Below, piece by piece: positions 36,591 to 49,248 of a DNA stretch of 64,000 bases. A program made the translations under genes and the position numbers. Positions within the stretch are counted from its first letter, which is position 1, and each line of letters starts with the position of its first letter. The stretch is from contig JACYXH010000125.1 in NCBI GenBank assembly GCA_026745465.1, positions 271,001 to 335,000 of the forward strand, read 5' to 3'. This stretch comes from Lota lota. Taxonomy: Eukaryota; Chordata; Actinopteri; Gadiformes; Lotidae. Below the pieces are notes generated by a model. That model was given only the letters and a program-made list of their open reading frames with translations, did no database searches and was not told where the DNA came from.

Positions 36591-37105
36591 TGTAGCTCCT
36601 CCGGTGACACGCATGAGGCATGAGATCTTGATTTATATACAGGGTTTTATTGCTGTTCAACCCGTGAGAACTGGGTTAAAGAAAAAGAAAAAATACATTA
36701 ACAAAAATAACGCCGTGTGCATGTGTGACACATTCGGCGCTACAATCAACTCACAACTAGACACTCCATGCACATTTCACACCAAAAATGACGCATGTAA
36801 ACACAAACACTCTCAGCAAAGTAACTAGTTAACGAACCTCATTGCGGCTTGTCCCAGAGGTGCTAAACATCCTTTTAATGTCCTTTAACTTCTTCGGTAA
36901 GTATGCACTTGAACACGCTAACAGTGGAAAATAATTCGCCCATGCGGTCAAGTTTCCCTTAGGGTCGCTAAAAGGAGCCCGGGTTACAACACTCCGGGCG
37001 GAACCAAGAATTAGTTCCGTCTTGTTGTACCGTACAATTCAAAATAAATTAAATAATAAAAAGTGCAAATACCTAAAACAAACCAACGTGACAGAGGCAG
37101 TTACA
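36591..37105 (-). repeat. BEL 5' LTR
   Basis: Near-identical partner of 32105-32619, upstream of Gag on the reverse strand. The stretch 36237-36590 is the untranslated leader. Confidence 0.93.
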
Positions 37106-37136
37106 CTAGGTATACATTCATACATACAATTATACT

Positions 37137-38530
37137 TAATAATTAATTAAACTGTACATACAACATTCTATTGAAAGTGGAAACAAACAGATCCTTAGGA
37201 ATGGAGCTATAAGTAATTGACATAATACATTAATCTTAGGAGTCCAAAAATGAGGAGTCTACCATTACAGAGTAATACAATAAAATCCTAAAATAGTTTG
37301 TCTCTCTGACTTGAAGATGGTACTCACCGGCAGAGTCAGTAGGTCCTTCTGTATGAATGAAGCGTCTGATTCTAGGATCAGCACAAGATAAACTTGAAAA
37401 AACTTAAGTAATCCAAAGGCTCTTCTTTGCAAACATTAGGGTTCTTACAAGGCATTGACGAGTCTCACAGAAAGTGTGAGACACAAAGTGTGAGGCAGAC
37501 GCGTCCGGGGCTCAGACACTAAAATGAGCAATGTCGCGGTCCGGTCGCCAGTATACTTAGTGCCATACCTAATAGTCTATTCAAATAATGTTTGCAAATA
37601 TCCACTGGTGCAGGCAGGGCACCAAAACAGCCTCATGATTATCGTTAACTGATTTAATAAAATGTAAGATTAAGCACAACTCCCAAAGGTACCATATGGT
37701 GAAGTGTCAGACATAACAATGGCTTCGCCCTGTCCATGTGAAACTCAATTTAAGGGTAAATAACACATAGATTTCCCTTCATCCTTTGTGCAACGTGTTG
37801 ACGTGTCTCACACAAAGTGTGAGGCCTTTCAATTGGCTAATGGCTTGCTGCTTACGCGTCAAGGAGGTTAGACAGTAAAATGAGCAATGCCACGGTCCGG
37901 TCGTCAGTATACTTAGTGCCATAGCTAATGGTCTATTCAAATAATGTTAGCAAATATCCATTGACCTTCACCTGCCCCTGTTCAAGCTGGTGCAAAGTGA
38001 TCTGTAGAGACAGACGTCAGGGCAAGGTACGTAGCAGTGGGACCATAATCATTTTTAAGTAAGTTACACATATGATATCTGAGCTTGAAAAATTAATGTT
38101 TTACTTAGAATTACACATAATTGAAAAAGTTCTAAAATGGTACTTATTACCAATTTATACTGAATACATGGAGGAAGAAATACCACCATGTATTTCTTTC
38201 CCATTGAATATCTTTGCACATCAAATTGAAGAGGAAGGTAGAGAGGCAGACAGAGAAGGACAAGGCCATAGCTAGTAATTAAAACAACTCATTGACATCT
38301 CAACCAATCAAAGGGAAGTCTGTTTATTATATTATCAGCATGATATTAGTGCCAGCAGTGGCAAACCACTACCCTACACAATGTGGTTTAGTGGTACCAA
38401 TAAAGGGATACGACCTGATGATACCATGTGTATAAGTACAAGCATTTCTAGGAGCCTAGGTTTATCAAAGACTTTCAAAGTGAGATACTCACACTTTGGC
38501 TTTCTAAATTACGTTTGATAAATTGATTAT
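37137..38530 (+). repeat. Direct segmental duplication, copy 1
   Basis: Collinear with 38640-40090: GGAGTCTACCAT, TGACTTGAAGATGGTACTCACC, CTTCTGTATGAATGAAGCGTC, CACGGTCCGGTCG and GAGGAAGAAATACCACCAT blocks. Each copy also contains two sub-repeats with a GTCTCACA..TGTGAG hairpin (near 37455 and 37805). A 67-codon frame at 38072-38275 is not recognised. Confidence 0.88.
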
Positions 38531-38639
38531 TTTAGCTGGTTAGATGGTTAGAATTAACCATCATCATCATTGAATTATCTTAATACGACGAGACCTATGT
38601 TATATATTTTGTATATCTGTAAGAATATCTGAAATTATA

Positions 38640-40090
38640 CATTCTACATTCTATTAAAAGTGAAAACGAATAGATAATTTGAGATGGAGCTATAAGTAAT
38701 ACACAAATTACATTCATCTTAGGTGTCCAGAAATGAGGAGTCTACCATAACAGAGCAATATAAAAAATCTTTAAATAGTTTGTCTCTCTGACTTGAAGAC
38801 GGTACTCACCGGCAGAGTCTGTAGGTCCTTCTGTATGAATGAAGCGTCTGAATCTAGGATCAGCACAAGATAAACTTGAAAAGACTTAAGTAATCCAAAG
38901 GCTCTTCTTTGCAAACATTAGGGTTCTTACAAGGCATTGACGAGTCTCACAGAAAGTGTGAGACACAAAGTGTGAGGCAGACGCGTCCGGGGCTCAGACA
39001 CTAAAATGAGCAATGCCACGGTCCGGTCGCCAGTATACTTAGTGCCATACCTAATAGTCTATTCAAATAATGTTTGCAACCAGTCACTGTCCTTCAATGA
39101 AGGAAGAGCAGGCGGGGCACCAAAACAGCCTCATGATTATCGTTAACTGATTTAATAAAATGTAAGATTAAGCACAACTCCCAAAGGTACCATATGGTGA
39201 AGTGTCAGACATAACAATGGCTTCGCCCTGTCCATGTGAAACTCAATTTAAGGGTATATAACACATAGATGTCCCTTCATCCTTTGTGCAACGTGTTGAC
39301 GTGTCTCACACAAAGTGTGAGGCATTTCATTTGGCTAATGGCTCGCTGCATACTCATCAAGGAGGTTGGACAGTAAAATTAGCAATGCCACGGTCAGGTC
39401 GTCAGTATTCCTAGTGCCATACCTAATAGTCTAGTCAAATACTGTTAGCAAATATCCATTGCCCTTCACATGCCCCTGTTCAAGCCAGTGCAAAGTGATC
39501 TGTAGAGGCTGACGTCAGGGCAAGGTACGTAGCAGTGGGGCCATAATCATTTTTAAGTAAGTTACACATCTGATATCTGAGTTTGAAAAATTTATGTTTT
39601 ACTTAGAATTACAAATAATTGAAAAAGGTAAATTCTAAATTCTAAAATGGTACTTATTACCAATTTATACTGAATACATGGAGGAAGAAATACCACCATA
39701 TATTTCTTTCCCATTGAATATCTTTGCATATCAAATTGAAGAGGAAGGTACAGAGGCAGACAGAGAAGGAGAAGGCCCTAGCTAGTAATTAAAACAACTC
39801 ATTAACATTTCAACCAATCAAAGGGAAGTCTGTTTATTATATTATAAGCATGATAATAGTGCCAGCAGTGGCAAACCACCACCCTAGATAATATTTTTTT
39901 TAATATCCAAAGACTTCTAATATGTTAAGAATAGTCGCTTATTTAAAACAAGTGCCAGTAACAAGACAACAAGATGCAGTTTGCAAGCATTTCTAGGATT
40001 AGTAGCAGTAGTGTGAGTAGCTACAAGCTACTTTGGCTTTCTAAATTACGTTTGATAAATTGCTTATTTTAGCAGGTTAGATGATTAAAT
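38640..40090 (+). repeat. Direct segmental duplication, copy 2
   Basis: Partner of 37137-38530 with small indels. Hairpin sub-repeats lie near 38942 and 39300. No coding domain seen in either copy. Confidence 0.88.
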
Positions 40091-40149
40091 GTAGGTAATT
40101 AAGTTAGACATGTTTTTAGAAAATGTAATGTTGAAATGTTACATTATAC

Positions 40150-40525
40150 CTTTAACCATGTCTAAGGATGTTGGAGTTGGGGTGGTGTTGGGGTGGTGTT
40201 GTGGTTGGGGTAGTGTTAGGGAGGAGTTGGTTTTAGGGTGGTGTTAGGGTGGTTTTGGTGTTGGGGTGGGGGTGGTGTTGGGGTTGGGGTGGTGTTGTGT
40301 TGGGGTGGTTTTGGGGTGGTGTTGGGGTTGGGTTGGTATTGGGGTGGTGTTAGGGTGGTGTTGGTGTTGGGGTGGGGGTGGTGTTGGGGTTGGGGTGGTG
40401 TTGGTGTTGGGATGGTGTTGATTGGGTGGTGTTTGGTTGGTGTTGAGGTGGTGTTGGTGTTGGGGTTGTGTTGGGGTCGTGTTGGTGTTGGGGTGATGTG
40501 GGGTAGTGTTGGGGTTTTGTTTGTG
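40150..40525 (+). repeat. G-rich GGTGTTGGG minisatellite, plus-strand orientation
   Basis: Irregular units built from GGTGTTGGGGT, GGTGGT and GGGTTGG. Frames read as Gly/Val/Trp/Leu repeats and are not proteins. The G runs could form quadruplexes on this strand. Confidence 0.93.
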
Positions 40526-40735
40526 TAGGGGTTAGACAGTACAGAGACAGGTCGTTAAGGAGCAGGTAGAGGTTAGACAGTACAGAGACAGGTCATTAAG
40601 GAGCAGGTAGGGGTTAGACAGTACAAAGACAGGTCGTTAAGGAGCAGGTAGGGGTTAGACAGTACAGAGACAGGTCATTAAGGAGCAGGTAGGGGTTAGA
40701 CAGTACAGAGACAGGTCATTCAGTAGCAGATTCCG
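40526..40735. repeat. 40-bp tandem repeat at the strand switch
   Basis: Five copies of a unit with GGGTTAGACAGTACAGAGAC then AGGTCRTTAAGGAGCAGGTA. It separates oppositely oriented halves of the G-rich minisatellite. Confidence 0.92.
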
Positions 40736-40744
40736 CTTCCAGGT

Positions 40745-43262
40745 CACCCCAACACCAACCCAATACCACCCCAACACCACCCCAACACCAACACCATCCC
40801 AAAACAACCCCAACACCACCCCCATCCCAACACCAACACCACCCCAATACCATCCCAATACGACCTTAACACCGAAACCTCCCAACACCACCACAATACC
40901 ACCACAACATTAACACCATCCCAACACCAACACCACCCCAACACCAACCCAAATCAACACCACCCCCACATTAACACCACCCCAGCACCATACCAACACA
41001 ACACCAACCCAAAACCAACACCACCCTAACACCAACCCAACACCAACCCAACACCACCCCAACACCAACACCACCCAAACACCACCCCAACATCACCCCA
41101 ACACCACTCCATCCCAACATCGCCCCAACACCAACACCACCCTAACACCAACCCAACACCACCCAAATACCACCCCAACACCAACACCACCCAAACACCA
41201 CCCCAACACCACCCCAACACCAACACCACTTCAACACCACCACCACAACCCCAACATCACCCCAAAACCAACACCATTTAAACACCACCCTAACACCACC
41301 CCAACACCAAACCAACACCAACACCACCCCAACACCACACCAACCAAACACCAACACCACTCCAACACCACCCCAACACCAACACCAACTCAACTCCACC
41401 CCAAAACCTCTCCAACCCCAACAACACCCCAACACCACACCAACACCAATATCAATCCAACACAAACCCCCACCCCATCCCCAACACCACCCCAACACCA
41501 ACCCATAATAACCCAAACCCCAACCCCAAAACCAAACCAACCCCAACACCACCCCAACACAACCCTAAACCCATCACCACCGCAACACCACCCCAACCCC
41601 AACACCATCCAAACACCTCCCCAACACCAACCTAACCCCATCACCACCGCAACACCACCCCAACCCCAACACCATCCAAACACCACCCCAACACCCACAC
41701 CAACCCATCACCAGCACCACCCCAACACCACTCCAACACCATACCACCCCAACACCAACACCACTCAAACACCACCCAACACCAAGACCACCCCAACACC
41801 ACCCCAACTCCACCCCAACACCATCCCAAAATCGCCCCATCCCAACAACAACACCACCCCAACACCACCCCAACTCCACCCCAACACTAACACCACCCCA
41901 ACACCAACCCCATTCAAAACAACCCCAACACCACCCCAATACCATCCCAACATGACCTTAACACCGACACCTCCCAACAGTACCCCACCACCACCACAAC
42001 ACCAACCCACATCCACACCACCCCAACATTAACACCACCCCAACACCATACCAACACCACACCACCCCAACACTACCCTAACACCAACCTAACACCTACC
42101 CAACATCACCCCAACACCACACCACCCCAACAACAATATCACCGCAACACCAACACCACCCCAACACCAACACCACCACAACACCCACCACAACCCCAAC
42201 ACCACCCCAAAACCAACACCACCGCAACACAAACTCCCCCCCAACTCCACCTCAACACCAACCAACACCAACACCACAACATTAACACCATCCCAACACC
42301 AACACCAACCCGACACCAACCCAAATCCACACCACCCCCACATTAACACAACCCCAGCAACATACCAACCCAACACCACCCCAACACCAACACTACCGAA
42401 ACACCACCCCAACATCACCCCAACACCACTCCACCCCAACACCAACATCAACCCAACACCACCCCAACATAACCCCAACACCACATCGCCCCACCACACC
42501 GCCCCAACAAAACATCACCACAACACCAACACCACGACAACACCACCCCAACACCACCCCAACTCCACCCCAACACTACACTGCCCCAACACTAACACCA
42601 CCCCAACACCGACAAAACTTCAACACCACCACCACCCCAACACCAACACCACACCAACACCAACACCACCCCAACACAAACACTACCACAACACCACCCC
42701 AACACCAACACCATTTCAACACCACCCTAACACCACCCCAACACCACACCAACACCACCCCAAAACCAACACCACCCCAACATTAACAACACCCCAACAC
42801 CAATATCACTCCAACATAAACCCAACACCACACCGCCGCAACACCAACATCCCCCCAACACCACCCCAACACCAACCTAACACCAACACAACCCCAACAC
42901 TACCCCAACCCCAACACCACCCAAGACCATCCCAACTCCACCCAAAAACCACCACCCCAACCCAAACACTACCGCAACACCACCCCAACACCAACACCAC
43001 CCCAACACCATCACCACCCCAACACCAAACCAACACAACACCACCCCAACACCACCCTAACACCAACCTAACACCAACCCAACATCACCCCAACACCACA
43101 CCACCCCAACAACAATATCACCGCAACACAAACACCACCCCAACAACAATACCACCACAACACCCACCACAACTCCACCCAAACACCACCAATACACCAA
43201 CATTACCGCAACACCACCCCAACACGAACACCACCCCAACCCCAACACCAAAACCACCCCAA
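40745..43262 (-). repeat. Inverted 2.5-kb ACCCCAACACC minisatellite
   Basis: Same unit family as 40150-40525 but with C on the plus strand. Units of about 9-21 bp (CCCCAACACCA, CACCAACACCA) are irregularly combined. Long reverse-strand open frames are repeat artefacts. The array ends at a new R1 copy at 43265. Confidence 0.93.
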
Positions 43263-43264
43263 CA

Positions 43265-43490
43265 CAACAAAATAAGTGAGAACAGATGTGTTTATTGCCG
43301 CTACGCTCGCTGCAGGAACGCGCCCCGGCGTGCACGCGCACAGTGCACACACGAGCACCAGAGCTATGAGAGCAGCAGACAGCGGATTCAGTCAGAGTAG
43401 GAAGTAGAGGAAGCAGCGCTCCGGGTTTGGGGTGTGTGTGTGTTTGTGTGTGTGCGTGTGTGTGTGCGTGTGTGTGCGTGTGTGTGTGTG
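43265..43490 (+). repeat. Dispersed repeat R1 with (TG)n
   Basis: R1 core to 43435 followed by interrupted TG/GCGTG to about 43495. It fuses directly to the C-rich minisatellite. Confidence 0.8.
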
Positions 43491-44389
43491 TGTGCATTAG
43501 ATCAGCAAAACGATAATCACCACAATATAAAAAAATACTGATGACTAAATACATGAACATAGTTGTTTCCAGGCCTACAGTTTGTTAAATTTCAACACTG
43601 CTGTATTATGCAGTTATGTCTGTTTCATTCAACTCCAGCTAGTACCGTGGAGAATGAAGCTATAGGCCTACATTAATCATTTAAACGTCTTGAGAGTATT
43701 AAACCAATTGATTTGATATGAGGTCCGTTTTGAAACACTAGAAAAAGGTGCACCGTAGCACCATCTGCTGGTTAGATGACGTCAGTGCAACTGGCTGAAC
43801 TGAAAAGCATGAACCCTACGTCATCACCATTGATTTGTGTTGAGACGGTCCTGGCAGTTTTAAATCACCTTGAAGGTCGTTTCATGTCCCTCTCATACGA
43901 GTGATCCTCTCAAATATAGAGTAGGACTACACTACTTAACACAATATTGAGATTGGCTCCACAATATTCAAAACAATATCACATGAGTAAAAGTAGTCAT
44001 CAGATAATGGCTTGAGGAAGAGTAAGAAAGTATCTAGTGAAAATATTACTCAAGTACTGAGTTACTTCATACAAAATAATTTATTGTGTTAAGAAGCAGA
44101 GCAAGATGAACGTAAATAGACAAATATTACATTGTATATTCTTGTCCAATAGACATCAACAACATATAAAATAGCATGTATTCCTTTAAATAAAACAACA
44201 CACAATAGCACATTAAATCTTTACAAAATAACATGAAGGCAAAAACAGCCATAGCAATCTCTCTCTCTCTCTTTCTCTCTCTCTATCTCTCTCTCCCTCT
44301 CTCCCTCTCTCTCTCTCTCTCCCTCTCTCCCTCTCTCGCTCTAAGTAGAGAGAGAGGAAGTAGAGGAAGCAGCGTTCCGGGTTTGGGTT

Positions 44390-44434
<45 letters not shown>

Positions 44435-44638
44435 CGGTAAAGTGACATTCGATGGTCATATTTTGCACATTCCTGCGCAACTGTACAGCTGCATTTTAAA
44501 AAGAGACTAAACTATATATTCTGTATCCTTTGTACAGTCTGTATATATTTTATGTATTTTTCTTATTTAAATGTTTATATATTTTTATACATATATATTT
44601 TGTTATAGTTTGCCAATTTTGCACTTAAAACAACCCTG

Positions 44639-44683
<45 letters not shown>

Positions 44684-45233
44684 AAATAAACAATGCTAAT
44701 TAGTTAAATAAGTCACTTCTCTTCCAATGCGCAGGCATCAACCAGTAGAAACAGAGTGAAGCAGGGAGGGGGGTTAATATATGTGTATATATTAGCATTT
44801 GGTGGAGGCATCTTAAAACAGTGAGTGTGTCACGGCTTGTGCAGGGAGGTGAACCCAAATGCTGACATCAGACTCAGAGGGTTAGGTGCAAATGGAAGCT
44901 TTACTTCATGTCAACAGGCAGACAGAGACAAACCTACAACAAACATTGAACCGACAAACTGGGGCAGAAACTAGGGAGCTTAAAATGCATGGAACATGGT
45001 GAACCAGTTACTTATGGCTGTGGTTAAATCTTTTATTTTTCGCTCTTGTAAGCTACTAGTGTTAGAAAGCTCTATAACCAGGCTAATATTGGATGACTCT
45101 AACAACCTCCCCCATGACAGAGGGACCTTGACCCCATGACCCTAGTCTCTGGCTCTATGATGCTAGTTTCTCCTCTGAACCCTGAGGTCAAGAAACGTAG
45201 GCCCAATCCCAGTTCCCTCCTTGCCCATACCAC

Positions 45234-45270
<37 letters not shown>

Positions 45271-45640
45271 ACCCACACCCACACCCACACCCACACACAC
45301 ACACACACACACACACATACCCACACCCACACACACACACCCACACACACCCCAAACCCGGAGCGCTGCTTCCTCTACTTCCTACTCTGAATCCGCTGTC
45401 TGCTGCTCTCACAGCTCTGCTGCTCGTGTGTGCACTGTGCGCGTGCACGCCGGGGCGCGTTCCTGCAGCGAGCGTAGCGGCAATAAACACATCTGTTCTC
45501 TCTTCTTCTTTTGTTGAATATTGCATCGGGGCTGGATGAATAATATTCGGAAACCAGCGTCGATCCACGCTGATGAATCCCTGTTCCAGTCGCAAATAAC
45601 CACTACATCTCTCCATTTTAGAGAAGTTATTGTGCAACTA
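43490..45640 (-). repeat. Inverted copy of 6881-9130
   Basis: Read on the reverse strand the order is R1 (45355-45640), LTR-like segment (44826-45240), the GCATTGGAAGAGAAGTGACT block, CA/GA tracts (44265-44435) and R2 (43500-44250), the same order as 6881-9130. It lacks the L2 LINE insertion of the left copy. Confidence 0.85.
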
Positions 45641-45668
45641 TTCAATTATTTTCCACTGTGAACCAACG

Positions 45669-45673
<5 letters not shown>

Positions 45674-45720
<47 letters not shown>
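45674..45720. repeat. (GA)n microsatellite
   Basis: About 47 bp of GA, immediately after an R1 copy. Confidence 0.9.
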
Positions 45721-45723
<3 letters not shown>

Positions 45724-45799
45724 CTTGTGGCTGTATTTGCCTTCATTCATGTTATTTTGTAAAGATGTAATGTGTCATTGTGTGTTGTTTTATTTAAAG

Positions 45800-46140
45800 G
45801 GATACACGCGGAACAGAGCGAGGGGCCCCAAACGCTCGACACAGGGAGGCGGAGAGGTACAAAGGGAGTTTACTGGGAGCGAGAAACAGGCAAGCCGGGG
45901 GGCTAAGCAGGCAGCGAGCGGTCAGACAGGCAGGGTCCGGCAACGGGCAGGAAATCAGGCGGACAGCGAGGCAAAGGGAGAGAACGGGTCACAAGGCAGG
46001 AACAGGGAAAGGACCAGTACTCTAGAGCCGGGAACCAAGACACTGACGGGAGCAGAGTGAACCACGAACCAGCGCCGGCTGCTCGGAGATCCAGGGGAGG
46101 AATAGGGGGCGGTGATTGGTGGTTGATGGCCGGTGTGGAG
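45800..46140 (-). mobile_element. Degenerate LTR-like fragment
   Basis: Purine-rich GGCAGGCAGCGAG-type sequence interrupting an R2 block (TTTAAAGGGATACA at the left edge). Its reverse complement resembles the CCTGCCTG-rich body of the solo LTR at 21294. Ends are unresolved. Confidence 0.35.
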
Positions 46141-46537
46141 ACAGGGAGAAAGTCAACGTTTATTTTATTTATTTATTAATATCGTGGTGATCATCATTTT
46201 TTTTCTATATTAATGTAACACATACACACACACACTTTGTCTTTATTCAAATCAGTAAAGTGTACAAACATTGTAACATGCTATTCAGTATTCATCAGCT
46301 TAAAATTAAAGAAATAGACTATTATTATTGTGTTATCAAAATGGATCCTTTGAACATTTCTACATGAATGCAACTGTTGATGTTCTAGCATTAAAGGTTA
46401 TAAAAGGCGTTGAGGAGAAAACAGACAGTGAACAGTACAGTATATGTAATGTAATAATTTATAATGGGTTATGTTTCTATAAAAGGCAGGGCGATTTTCA
46501 TTCACATGTTACAGGAAGGTATTCAGAAAGACACACA

Positions 46538-46571
46538 CACACATACAGATTAATCATATCTATATTGATGC

Positions 46572-46607
<36 letters not shown>

Positions 46608-46631
46608 GCTTAATCATGTCTATATTGATGC

Positions 46632-46709
<78 letters not shown>
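46538..46709. repeat. (CA)n microsatellite cluster
   Basis: Three CA runs separated by two near-identical TTAATCATRTCTATATTGAT blocks, total about 170 bp. Confidence 0.93.
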
Positions 46710-46712
<3 letters not shown>

Positions 46713-47400
46713 CTGTATGGGCAGGAGAGCCCTTCACCGGGGAGTGTTGCTGGAGGAGGGAGGAGCCGTGAGCTGTACAGGTCCGGACACACGGCACTTC
46801 CGCTCGCACCGCTCGCTGTCCATGTTCCCTCGTGAAGAGTCTGGAGCCTTCCGCTCCGTCAGCCTCCGCAGTCCAGTCAGCCTCCGTACCGCGCGGAGCG
46901 TCGTGTTGACGCTGAGTGAACTGTCTCTCCGCCCCCACGGGCCACGCCCCCTCTCGCCGTATGAACCAGGTGTGTCGCATTAGTCGTTCACCTCGTCAGA
47001 CCCGGAAGTAGACTCTGTTCAACACAGTACGATTTGGGCTGAGAACACTCAGCGGGGGGTAGGGGGAGGGAGGGGGGGGGAGGGAGGGGAGGGGGGGAGG
47101 GGAGGGTAGGGGGGGAGGGGAGGGGAGGGGGGGAGGGGTTATCCCTATGGTTACGACCCACGGCCACTTTGTGATGCTCTTTTTTTACAGTCGCTGAGTG
47201 GGAGTGTCATCCTGAGCGATGTTGGATATGAAACGCACCACACACCGTGGCCTTATCCTACAAGTGTCCGAGAAGCTTCATGAACCTTCTCGGACCCCAA
47301 CAATAACCGCTCCCCAGATGGAGCTGACGTTGTGACGTCACGGGGCCTCCGAAAGGGCCCGTAGACATCCCGGAAAGAACCGGACCGGAGTTCAAAGCAG
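46710..47400 (-). promoter_or_regulatory. GC-rich first-exon-like module (copy 2)
   Basis: Reverse complement of 24660-25160, including GACGTCAC, the short ATG frame after GAGGGAAC, and CGGCGAGAGGGGGCGTGGCC. It contains a small insertion relative to copy 1 that changes the short frame. A G-rich run at 47055-47135 lies within it. Confidence 0.4.
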
Positions 47401-47889
47401 CGTGGAACGGGTTTCTTTCTGCATTATGAGATTCTTCTGGTAACGTTGACTAAAGAGCATAGGTTACTAAGTTTAAGATCATAGAAGACATACTAAGATG
47501 GAACAAGATAAGGGTTTATATTGGTAATGATAAGAATTGTAGGTAATATAATTATATAGAATAATGAGCACTGTCAATAACCTCTTATTTATAACAGCCT
47601 GCTTTTGTAAATAACAAGTATATACTTAATTTAAAGTATTAATATCTCAAGTAGCAGTAAAAGTATTCATCAGATAATGACTTGAGGAAGAGTAAGAAAG
47701 TATATAGTGAAAAGACTTCTCAAGTACTGAGTTACTACAAACCAAATTATTTATTGTTGTAATAAGCAGAGCAAGATGAACGCAACTAGACAAATATTAC
47801 ATTGTATATGTATATGTATATATTTTCCAATAGACATTAACAACATATAAAATAGCATGTATCCCTTCAAATAAAACACACAATAACTG
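47401..47889 (-). repeat. Dispersed repeat block (inverse of 24130-24660)
   Basis: Contains GGTAACGTTGACTAAAGAGC, AGGAAGAGTAAGAAAGTAT and AGCAGAGCAAGATGAACG blocks matching the reverse strand of the arm-1 region. No gene. Confidence 0.75.
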
Positions 47890-48230
47890 TAGCAATGTCC
47901 CCTACTACACGCCACCTAGGTGGCTTTTCTCACTCCACCTAGGTGACTTTCCTCAGGCTCCTCCAGACCAATGGACACAAGGTGGTGATGTTGAACCGGT
48001 TTATTGTGACGGTTGCATGGAATGAAGCATGCAGCTGGTGCTCCATGCTGCCATGCCGGAGAGCTCTCTCTGAGTGTGTGTGGTGGAGGCTGGTTTAACC
48101 TGTGCACATTGATTGCTCAATGTGCAACAGGTGTGCAGCCTCACCCAGCCCCAGAGTCCAGTCAGTCTGACTCAGGCCAGGTGAGGCTGCTTCAACCAGC
48201 CATCATCCACACACACGTCCACAATAACAT
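47890..48230. repeat. Dispersed repeat R3 (copy 2)
   Basis: Collinear with 26690-27070. It interrupts the inverse-duplication block, as arm 1 has no R3 at the corresponding position. Confidence 0.7.
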
Positions 48231-48278
48231 TGAATCTTTACAAAATAACATCAATGAAGACAAATACAGCCAATACTC

Positions 48279-48280
<2 letters not shown>

Positions 48281-48342
<62 letters not shown>
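48281..48342. repeat. (CT)n microsatellite
   Basis: About 62 bp of CT, followed by R2-unrelated AT-rich sequence to 48775. Confidence 0.92.
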
Positions 48343-48348
<6 letters not shown>

Positions 48349-49248
48349 GTTCAAGAGTCCTTTAAATACATAGAAAGAAACCATGAAATGAGCAAAGCAT
48401 CGGCTTTTAAGTGCTGCGATATAGAAACAAGAGATAGAGACTGAAAGAGTATATCACTAGGATAGCACTTGTTATGCTACCATTACGTCTGCCCTTTATG
48501 GCTGCTATTGCACTCCTAACATCCCTGTAGAAGGATCCCTCTTCTGGGTTCCTTCTCCAGGTTTCTTCCCTAATATTAGGGGGGTTTCCCTGCCCTTTGG
48601 GGGAATTGGGTCAGGGGGCGTCGTTTATAAAGCGGCCTGCGAAGCCCTTCAGATCTGTGGTAAAGGGCGTTATAAACTGATGGGACGTGTTGCCCTGGCT
48701 GAGAACATATTACACAAATACATTCAATAATTATTCTGATGACATGGAAAAAAAACACAAGACTACGCACACTAGTCTCTCTCTCTCTCTCTCTCTCCCT
48801 CTCCCTCCCTCTCCCTCCCTCTCCCTCTCCCTCTCCCCGTCCCTCCCTCCCTCCCTTCCATTTTTAATTCACAAACAAAGTATGTTACATTAAAACTTTA
48901 AAAAAGTTACCTAAGTAAATTAAAGAGTAAAAATAATACTGTACTGTACTATGTGTGTGTGCACTGTGTTTGTGTGCGTGTACTATGTGGGTGTACTATG
49001 CGTGTACTGTGTATGTGTGTATGAATATGTGTGTGTGTACTGTGTGTGTACTATGTGTGTGTGTATGTGTGTACTATGTGTACTATGTGTGTGTACAATG
49101 TGTGTGTACTATGTGTGTGTACTATGTGTGTGTGTACTATGTGTGTGTGTACTATGTGTGTGTGTACTATGTGAATGTGTATGTGTGTGTATGTATGTGT
49201 GTATACTTCTATGTACTGTACGTCCCGTGTGTTCGCCTTATTTTTCTC
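48343..49248. other. 3' flank of inverted B30.2 copy
   Basis: Holds a CT/CCCT tract (48776-48855), a block matching the reverse strand of 24010-24070, and an ACTATGTGTGTGT tract (48951-49200) matching 23870-24005. No gene. On the reverse strand these form the downstream flank of the B30.2 exon. Confidence 0.6.

Larger units (their letters stand above)
32105..37105 (-). mobile_element. BEL/Pao LTR retrotransposon, internally deleted, recent
   Basis: Two 515-bp LTRs bound a 5001-bp element, flanked by 5-bp target-site duplications CTAGG (32100-32104 and 37106-37110). I can see only one mismatch between the LTRs (C/G in a GTGCATGTGTSACACATT context), so insertion is recent. The internal part holds one 1063-codon gag-protease frame that runs directly into pol remnants; RT and most of RNase H and integrase are deleted. 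It therefore cannot move on its own but may be mobilised by full-length relatives. Confidence 0.95.

Noticed and set aside
40238-43066. Many long Gly/Val/Trp/Leu-rich open frames resembling silk-like proteins
   Set aside because: They are translations of the GGTGTTGGG minisatellite in several frames at once; composition and frame redundancy show they are not genes.
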